Of a stretch of 17,647 bases of DNA, positions 13,271 to 17,647 are shown in pieces. The notes under the pieces are model-generated. The model was not told where the DNA came from. It made no database searches and was given only the letters and a program-made list of their open reading frames with translations. This stretch comes from an uncultured Collinsella sp. GTDB taxonomy: Bacteria; Actinomycetota; Coriobacteriia; Coriobacteriales; Coriobacteriaceae. Both the position numbers and the translations under genes were made by a program. Each line of letters opens with the position of its first letter. The stretch's first letter is position 1. The DNA is taken from positions 1 to 17,647 of the forward strand of contig CALINZ010000065.1 of the NCBI GenBank assembly GCA_938045085.1. The letters are read 5' to 3'.

Positions 13271-14005
13271 ATGTCCGAAGGCTGGAACATCTTGGTGGTT
13301 GATGACGAGCCTCCCATTAGGGCTGAACTACGCTATCTGTTGGAAAAGGATACGCGTGTGGGTCAGATTGCCGAGGCGGGCAATGTCACCGAAGCCGTGG
13401 AGTCGATTCTGTCGAACAAGCCCGACGTGCTGTTTTTAGACATTACCATGCCCGGTCGCTCGGGAATTGAGCTTGCCGAGACGCTGCAGAACCTAAAGAC
13501 GCCGCCGGTCGTGGTGTTTGTGACGGCATTCGCCGAGTATGCGGCCGATGCCTATAACCTCGATGCTGTCGATTACATCGTCAAGCCGGTCGAGGATGCC
13601 CGCTTGTCAAAGGCGCTCGACAAGATCGAGACTGCCCTGGGCGCTCGCCGTGTCGTCCATGCTCCGCGCCAGCCTTTGCGCCTGACGGTGGATCGCGGGG
13701 GCAAAAAGGTGTTCATTCCCGTGGCGGATGTCTGCTACTTTGAGGCGCGCGCCGATTTTTGCAACGCCGTCTGCGCCGAGGGAACATACCTGATCAATGA
13801 GTCGATTTCCTCGCTCGAGCGGCGCCTGGCCTCCGAGGGCTTTATCCGTGTCCACCGCAGTTATCTGGTCAATTTGGAAGACGTGCATAATGTCGAGATC
13901 GGTTCCACGGGTCTTATGGAGCTCAGGCTCGATCGCGTAACCTCGACGGTGCCTGTGTCCCGTCGTCGCGCAGCCGAGGTCAAGGCGCACTTGGGGCTTG
14001 CGTAG
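13271..14005 (+). CDS. LytTR-family response regulator
   Basis: This 244-residue DNA-binding regulator has a receiver domain (about 5-120) with the acidic pair D11/D12, phosphoacceptor D57 in VLFLDITMPG, T85 and K105 in DYIVKPVE, so it should be phosphorylated normally. The C-terminal LytTR domain (about 136-240) includes KKVFIPVADVCYFEARADF and the recognition-region motif FIRVHRSYLVNLEDV. LytTR regulators bind pairs of short direct repeats upstream of targets. The start at 13271 follows GAGGGG by eight bases. It forms a kinase-regulator operon with the LytS-type gene. Its closest functional relatives among studied systems include BtsR, YpdB and LytR types, several of which control transporters, so the neighbouring permease is a natural candidate target. 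ACCGTT-containing sites upstream of arcC, the permease and the kinase may be relevant. Confidence 0.95.
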   Translation: MSEGWNILVVDDEPPIRAELRYLLEKDTRVGQIAEAGNVTEAVESILSNKPDVLFLDITMPGRSGIELAETLQNLKTPPVVVFVTAFAEYAADAYNLDAVDYIVKPVEDARLSKALDKIETALGARRVVHAPRQPLRLTVDRGGKKVFIPVADVCYFEARADFCNAVCAEGTYLINESISSLERRLASEGFIRVHRSYLVNLEDVHNVEIGSTGLMELRLDRVTSTVPVSRRRAAEVKAHLGLA

Positions 14006-14027
14006 GCAGTCTGCATATCATCGTTTA

Positions 14028-14058
14028 CCGCCGCAGGTTTGGCATGACCGTGCGGTGG
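14028..14058 (+). terminator. Hairpin after the response regulator, possible terminator
   Basis: The 14028-14038 arm pairs with 14047-14058 in a GC-rich stem of about eleven pairs with one bulged base and one possible G-U, and an eight-base loop (TTGGCATG). There is no T run; a -10-like CATAAT follows directly at 14060. It may be a weak terminator for the two-component operon or part of a leader structure. Confidence 0.35.
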
Positions 14059-14059
14059 G

Positions 14060-14065
14060 CATAAT
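14060..14065 (+). promoter_or_regulatory. Candidate -10 box for the phospholipase C-like gene
   Basis: CATAAT matches the -10 consensus at five of six positions and lies 32 bases before the start at 14098. TTGGCA (14039-14044) is a possible -35, but the spacing of 15 bases is short and it falls in the loop of the hairpin at 14028-14058. Confidence 0.35.
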
Positions 14066-14097
14066 GGGTGACATCGAATGAAATCGAAAGGATCATT

Positions 14098-15042
14098 ATG
14101 CCCGCGCTCATTACGCATCATCTGTTTGGCGAGGAAAGCATCGACCGTCTTCCGCAGGGCGTTATTACGTCCGACGAGGAGCGCATCGCCTTTATCCTGG
14201 GCAACCAGGGTCCCGACCCGTTTTTCTTCCACATGCTCACGCCGCGCATTTCCGACTGTATGTCGCTTGCTCAGGTCATGCACCGCTCGCGCATGTCGCG
14301 CCAGTTCTCGTGCCTGCGCGACGGCGTGTCGCACCTACAGCCGCGCGATGTCAATCTGGGTCGCGCCTTTGCGCTGGGCCTGCTGTCGCACTATGTGCTC
14401 GATCGCAATGCCCACCCCTTTGTCTACGAGCAGCAGTTTGGCATTGTTGAGTCCGACCCCGAGCTCGAGGCTTCGGGCAGTCAAGTTCACGCCGTGCTCG
14501 AAAGCGACCTGGACGTGCTGATGCTGCAGCTCAAACGTGACGGGGCCACGGTCGAGGATTATCCGCCGGCGGGCGAGATCGTCACTACCGACCGCATCAA
14601 CCGTGTGGCCGGCGTGCTGATGAGCTACATCGCCGGGCGCGTGTACGGTATCGACATCCCGGCGGGGGAGTACGCCGGCGCCGTCTCGGACATGCAGATG
14701 CTCTATCGCACCATTGAGCCGGCCGGCTCGGTAAAGACGCGCGCGATTGCCCTGGTTGAGGGCTTGGTGCATGACTACTCGCTGCTCGACGGCCTTGCTC
14801 ATCGCGTGACGACGGAGCTGCCCGAGCGCACCGGTAACCTGGGCCACCTGACATGGAAGAACCCCTTTACCGATGAGGTCTCGACCGAGAGCTTCCCCGA
14901 GGTCTTTGAGCGCGCGCTGACCGATTACGAGCTCACCGTTGCCCGCTTTATCGAGACCGGTGACATGGATGCCGTGACCGGCCATATCAACTATAGCGGC
15001 CGCGTACTCGACGCCGACGAGGAGTTCGACCGCGAGGAGTAG
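14098..15042 (+). CDS. Zinc-dependent phospholipase C family protein
   Basis: This 314-residue protein resembles the bacterial Zn-dependent phospholipase C/S1-P1 nuclease-like group (PF00882-type). Expected metal-ligand features are H7/H8 near the N-terminus, GNQGPDPFFFH (35-45), HYVLDRNAHPFVY (H98, D102, H106) and VHAVLESDLDVL (H131, E135, D139). These proteins are largely alpha-helical. Secreted members cleave phosphatidylcholine or sphingomyelin, but this one has no signal peptide, so a cytoplasmic role on an unknown phosphoester substrate is likely. The start at 14098 follows AAAGGA by five bases. The 92-nt gap and a possible promoter suggest transcription separate from the two-component genes. 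The acidic C-terminus DADEEFDREE is unremarkable. Family assignment is good; enzymatic activity is not shown. Confidence 0.85.
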   Translation: MPALITHHLFGEESIDRLPQGVITSDEERIAFILGNQGPDPFFFHMLTPRISDCMSLAQVMHRSRMSRQFSCLRDGVSHLQPRDVNLGRAFALGLLSHYVLDRNAHPFVYEQQFGIVESDPELEASGSQVHAVLESDLDVLMLQLKRDGATVEDYPPAGEIVTTDRINRVAGVLMSYIAGRVYGIDIPAGEYAGAVSDMQMLYRTIEPAGSVKTRAIALVEGLVHDYSLLDGLAHRVTTELPERTGNLGHLTWKNPFTDEVSTESFPEVFERALTDYELTVARFIETGDMDAVTGHINYSGRVLDADEEFDREE

Positions 15043-15096
15043 GACCCGTGCGTGCCCCTTTGCCGAATCCTTACCAGCGCTTCTGTGCAATTGGGG

Positions 15097-15102
15097 TACG
15101 AT
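15097..15102 (+). promoter_or_regulatory. Candidate -10 box for the MFS transporter gene
   Basis: TACGAT, preceded by GGGG, lies 41 bases before the transporter start, in the 101-nt gap after the phospholipase-like gene. No convincing -35 is found at 16-18 bases; TTACCA (15071-15076) is 20 bases away. Co-transcription with the upstream gene remains possible. Confidence 0.3.
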
Positions 15103-15143
15103 GAACTAACTGCATATCGGGCGAATACGAAGGGGCCCTGTCC

Positions 15144-16403
15144 ATGAAATACACCAAGCTCGAGCGTAACTGGGTTATGTACGATGTGGGCAATTCGGCC
15201 CTCGTGTTGCTCAATACCTCGGTGGTGCCCATCTACTTTAACGCCATCAATACTGGTGCTTCCTCGGCAGACCTGGTGGTCGCTTGGGGCAACGCTCAGA
15301 CGATCGCCTCGCTGGTCATTGCCATGCTCATGCCCATTCTGGGCGCGCTTGCCGATTACGCCGGCAACAAGATCAAGTTCTTCTTGGGCTTCTTCCTCAC
15401 GGGCCTGGTTCTTTGCCTGGCGCAGGCTATCCCAATGTCCGCCATGGCATTTTTGACCGTGTACGTGCTGTGCACCATCGGCCTTAACTCTTCTATGACG
15501 TTCTACGACGCCATGCTGCCCGACATTACCACCGACGAGCGCATGGACGCCGTGTCCAGCTCGGGCTATGCCTGGGGCTACATCGGTTCCACCGTGCCGT
15601 TCATCATCTGCCTGGCGCTCATCATGGGTGGCCCCGCTCTTGGCGTCCCCACCATGCTGGCAACGCGTCTGTCGTTTATCATCACTGGTGCCTGGTGGCT
15701 CATCTTTACCCTGCCGCTCATTCGCACCTATAAGCAAAAGTACGGTCGCGAGCGCGGTCCCGAGGACACCATCGGCCGCATCGTGGGCGGTGTGTTCTCC
15801 GAGGTCGGACACACCATGCGCGAGATCGCCCACAACAAGACCGTGCTGGTCTACATGATCGCGTTCTTCTTCTATATCGATGGCGTCCACACGGTCATTT
15901 CCATGGCTACCAGCTACGGCTCGGCTTTAGGCATCGACTCGACCCAGCTGGTGCTGGCGCTGCTCGTTACGCAGTTTGTGGCCTTTCCGTCTGCCATCAT
16001 CTACGGCAAGCTCGCCGGACGCGTGGGCACGCTCAACATGATCCTGGTGGCCGTCGCCGCCTACATGGGCATTGTGCTGTTCGCCGCATTCTTCCTAAAG
16101 ACCGCCTTCGAATTCTGGGTGCTTGCCATTATGGTCGGCCTGTTCCAGGGCGGCGTGCAAGCGCTCAGCCGTAGCTACTTTGGCCGCATTATCCCCAAGG
16201 AAAAGTCCAACGAGTACTACGGCTTCTTTGACATCTTTGGTCGTTATGCAAGCGTCATGGGCACTTTCCTGGTGTCGGTCGTCACCTCGCTGACCGGCAA
16301 CCCATCGCTGGGCGTCCTTTCCATTGGCGTGCTGCTGATCGTTGGCTTTATGCTGCTGGTTCGCCTGTCCCGCATGACTCAGGCGGCAGAGCAGGCCGCA
16401 TAG
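15144..16403 (+). CDS. UMF1-family MFS transporter (Atg22-like)
   Basis: This 419-residue integral membrane protein has about twelve hydrophobic segments. It matches the UMF1 (unknown major facilitator 1) family, related to the yeast vacuolar effluxer Atg22. Family features are WVMYDVGNSAL at the start of TM1 (10-20), LGALADYAGNKIK (67-78), FYDAMLPDI (120-128), SSGYAWGYIGS (139-149) and GLFQGGVQALSRSYFGRIIP late in the chain. Atg22 exports amino acids; the bacterial members have no established substrate. The start at 15144 follows AAGGGG by eight bases. A strong terminator lies 115 nt after the stop. The DUF3830, permease and amidohydrolase genes in the window also point to amino-acid or peptide handling, but a direct link is inference. 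Confidence 0.92.
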   Translation: MKYTKLERNWVMYDVGNSALVLLNTSVVPIYFNAINTGASSADLVVAWGNAQTIASLVIAMLMPILGALADYAGNKIKFFLGFFLTGLVLCLAQAIPMSAMAFLTVYVLCTIGLNSSMTFYDAMLPDITTDERMDAVSSSGYAWGYIGSTVPFIICLALIMGGPALGVPTMLATRLSFIITGAWWLIFTLPLIRTYKQKYGRERGPEDTIGRIVGGVFSEVGHTMREIAHNKTVLVYMIAFFFYIDGVHTVISMATSYGSALGIDSTQLVLALLVTQFVAFPSAIIYGKLAGRVGTLNMILVAVAAYMGIVLFAAFFLKTAFEFWVLAIMVGLFQGGVQALSRSYFGRIIPKEKSNEYYGFFDIFGRYASVMGTFLVSVVTSLTGNPSLGVLSIGVLLIVGFMLLVRLSRMTQAAEQAA

Positions 16404-16451
16404 GAGCGAGCGGCTATTGGGCCTGTCCGCGGTACTCTTTTGGGGTTATCC

Positions 16452-16480
16452 GCAATAAACATTGCGACTTGCGAGCAATG
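16452..16480. promoter_or_regulatory. Cluster of GCAAT/ATTGC inverted repeats before the glycosyltransferase
   Basis: GCAAT (16452-16456) and ATTGC (16461-16465) form one inverted pair; CATTGC (16460-16465) and GCAATG (16475-16480) form a second, perfect six-base pair with nine bases between. A -10-like TATGAT lies just downstream at 16496-16501. The arrangement resembles an operator region, with the same half-site as at 5852 and 11771. Confidence 0.35.
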
Positions 16481-16517
16481 ATTTGCCCAAGTGGGTATGA
16501 TGGAATCAGCTAGGTCG

Positions 16518-16553
16518 CGGGGCGTCGCCTGTGTTTGGCGGCGCCCCGTTTTT
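16518..16553 (+). terminator. Intrinsic terminator between the MFS and glycosyltransferase genes
   Basis: CGGGGCGTCGCC (16518-16529) pairs with GGCGGCGCCCCG (16537-16548), twelve pairs with one G-U, a seven-base loop and TTTTT. It is a strong terminator for the MFS gene. It ends only 20 bases before the glycosyltransferase start and lies downstream of the TATGAT at 16496, so it may also attenuate the next gene. Confidence 0.9.
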
Positions 16554-16573
16554 GTGTTGCAGGGAGGGAAGGC

Positions 16574-17647
16574 ATGAACGCCACGGTTGTGATTCCAACA
16601 TATTGGGCAGACGACGAGGCCCATGCAAACGCTCCCGGCGTCTATGACCACTCGACGAAGCTCAACGCCACCAATCCCGAGCTCGACCGCTGCCTGGCCT
16701 CGCTCGAGCAGGTGCGCGACATTCCGAGGATTATCCTTTTGGTGGTCTGCCCCATCTCGGTCACGGCTGATGTGTCGAAGCGCGTCCACGAAATCGTCGA
16801 CGCGCACCCTACGCTCAAGGTCACCGTGGTTACCAACAACCAGGCATCGCGTATCGCCGACCGTGTGGCGCAGATTGCTCCCAATGGCTCGGGCGAGTGC
16901 GTGAGTCTGCGCGGATACGGCGCCATTCGCAATATGGGGCTTGCCTGCGCTGCGGTGCTCGGCCACGATGCCGTTGTCTTTTTGGATGACGACGAGACCG
17001 TTATCGATGCCGACTTTATGAAGCGCGCGACCTATGCACTGGGCCAGCAGACGCGTCAAGGCCTGCCGATTTTGGTTAAGAGCGGTTACTTTTACGATCG
17101 AGACGGATCGCCGTTGGCGCCTACAGACAAGGTGGGCATTTGCCATCGTTGGTGGACCAAACGCATCGAGTTTAATCGCTGGATGAAAAAGGCGCTCTCG
17201 GGCACCCGTATTTCGCGTTCAAACTACGTGTGCGGCGGCCTTGTGGCGCTTCATGCCCGCGCCTTTACCCGTGTGGCGTTTGACCCGTTTATCACCCGAG
17301 GCGAGGACCTAGATTACCTCTTTAATATGCGCATGTTTGGCTACGACGTGTGGTTTGACAACGAGTGGGTCGTTCGTCACCTGCCGCCCGAGTCCGAGAA
17401 GCGCTCGCCGCGCTTTATGCAGGATGTGTACCGTTGGTACTACGAGCGTGCCAAGCTGACGTTTGCCGCGCACCAGCAGGAGCTCGTTCCCGTCACGGCC
17501 GCGTCGCTCATGCCCTATCCGGGCCCGTGGATTTCGCGCGAGCTCGACGACCGCGTGCGCAAAACCGCCATGGTCCGCAGCATGTTTACCCGCGAGCACG
17601 AGGGATACCTGCGCATTTGGCGTCACGGTATTGACGAAGCCAAGACC
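16574..17647 (+). CDS. GT-A fold glycosyltransferase (family 2-like), 3'-truncated by window edge
   Basis: The frame starting at 16574 (MNATVVIPTYWADDEAH) is open to the last base, giving 358 residues with no stop. VVIPTYW at the N-terminus, RGYGAIRNMGLA (113-124), the metal-binding VVFLDDDE (D138-D140) and the downstream TRGEDLDYLFNMRMFGYDVWFDNE (GED at 243-245) fit a family 2-like transferase that uses a nucleotide-activated sugar. The acidic GED/D pair is where the catalytic base usually lies. No membrane helix is visible in the part present. The ribosome binding site is AGGGAGGGAAGG directly upstream. Acceptor and sugar cannot be told; cell-surface glycan or glycolipid synthesis is likely. 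A strong terminator just upstream means it must have its own promoter or be controlled by read-through. The C-terminus is outside the window. Confidence 0.85.
   Translation, partial: MNATVVIPTYWADDEAHANAPGVYDHSTKLNATNPELDRCLASLEQVRDIPRIILLVVCPISVTADVSKRVHEIVDAHPTLKVTVVTNNQASRIADRVAQIAPNGSGECVSLRGYGAIRNMGLACAAVLGHDAVVFLDDDETVIDADFMKRATYALGQQTRQGLPILVKSGYFYDRDGSPLAPTDKVGICHRWWTKRIEFNRWMKKALSGTRISRSNYVCGGLVALHARAFTRVAFDPFITRGEDLDYLFNMRMFGYDVWFDNEWVVRHLPPESEKRSPRFMQDVYRWYYERAKLTFAAHQQELVPVTAASLMPYPGPWISRELDDRVRKTAMVRSMFTREHEGYLRIWRHGIDEAKT

Noticed and set aside
14991..15890. 299-aa minus-strand frame rich in His, Gly and Asp
   Set aside because: It overlaps the MFS transporter and the end of the phospholipase-like gene. 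Its composition is typical of antisense frames in this genome.

Overview
The window is high-GC bacterial chromosome with strong G/C preference at third codon positions. Its gene set suggests an anaerobic gut actinobacterium of the class Coriobacteriia, most likely Collinsella or a close relative. The supporting genes are a single-chain pyruvate:ferredoxin oxidoreductase, a lone carbamate kinase, an UMF1-type MFS transporter, a Zn-dependent phospholipase C-like protein and a LytS/LytTR two-component pair. The genus is an inference from gene content and composition; no rRNA or other phylogenetic marker is present.

Layout. (1) 3-2792, + strand: the C-terminal ~929 residues of pyruvate:ferredoxin oxidoreductase, whose 5' end lies outside the window. 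It is followed by an intrinsic terminator nested inside a perfect 29-bp inverted repeat, then a 21-bp hairpin repeat present twice. (2) 3163-5709, - strand: an AT-richer accessory AAA/DUF4143 ATPase with three ~33-34-bp spaced direct repeats over its promoter region, then a tightly coupled pair made of a DUF3830 cyclophilin-like protein and an unrecognised 174-aa protein. (3) 5710-6311: a ~600-bp AT-rich intergenic region. (4) 6312-7274, + strand: carbamate kinase with a strong terminator, convergent with a membrane-anchored C39-like cysteine peptidase (7475-8509, - strand); four 27-nt repeat units lie between them. (5) 8870-14005, + strand: an APC amino-acid permease, a binuclear-metal amidohydrolase of the prolidase/imidazolonepropionase type, and a LytS-like sensor kinase with its LytTR response regulator. 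(6) 14098 to the end, + strand: a Zn-dependent phospholipase C family protein, an UMF1-family MFS transporter, a terminator, and a glycosyltransferase cut by the right edge.

How the genes may work together. The permease and amidohydrolase are co-oriented and only 130 nt apart, so they look like an uptake-and-hydrolysis module for an amino-acid, dipeptide or amide substrate. The two-component system directly downstream is the obvious candidate regulator. Carbamate kinase could recover ATP if the pathway yields carbamoyl phosphate, but no arginine deiminase or ornithine carbamoyltransferase is visible, so that link is inference. PFOR supplies acetyl-CoA and reduced ferredoxin in central anaerobic metabolism.

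No CRISPR array, tRNA, rRNA, transposase or prophage gene was seen. The least explained signals are in non-coding DNA: the nested palindrome after PFOR, the spaced repeats before the AAA gene, interleaved stems before the amidohydrolase, a terminator in the leader of the two-component system, and recurring ATTGC/GCAAT and ACCGTTYACCG motifs in intergenic regions.
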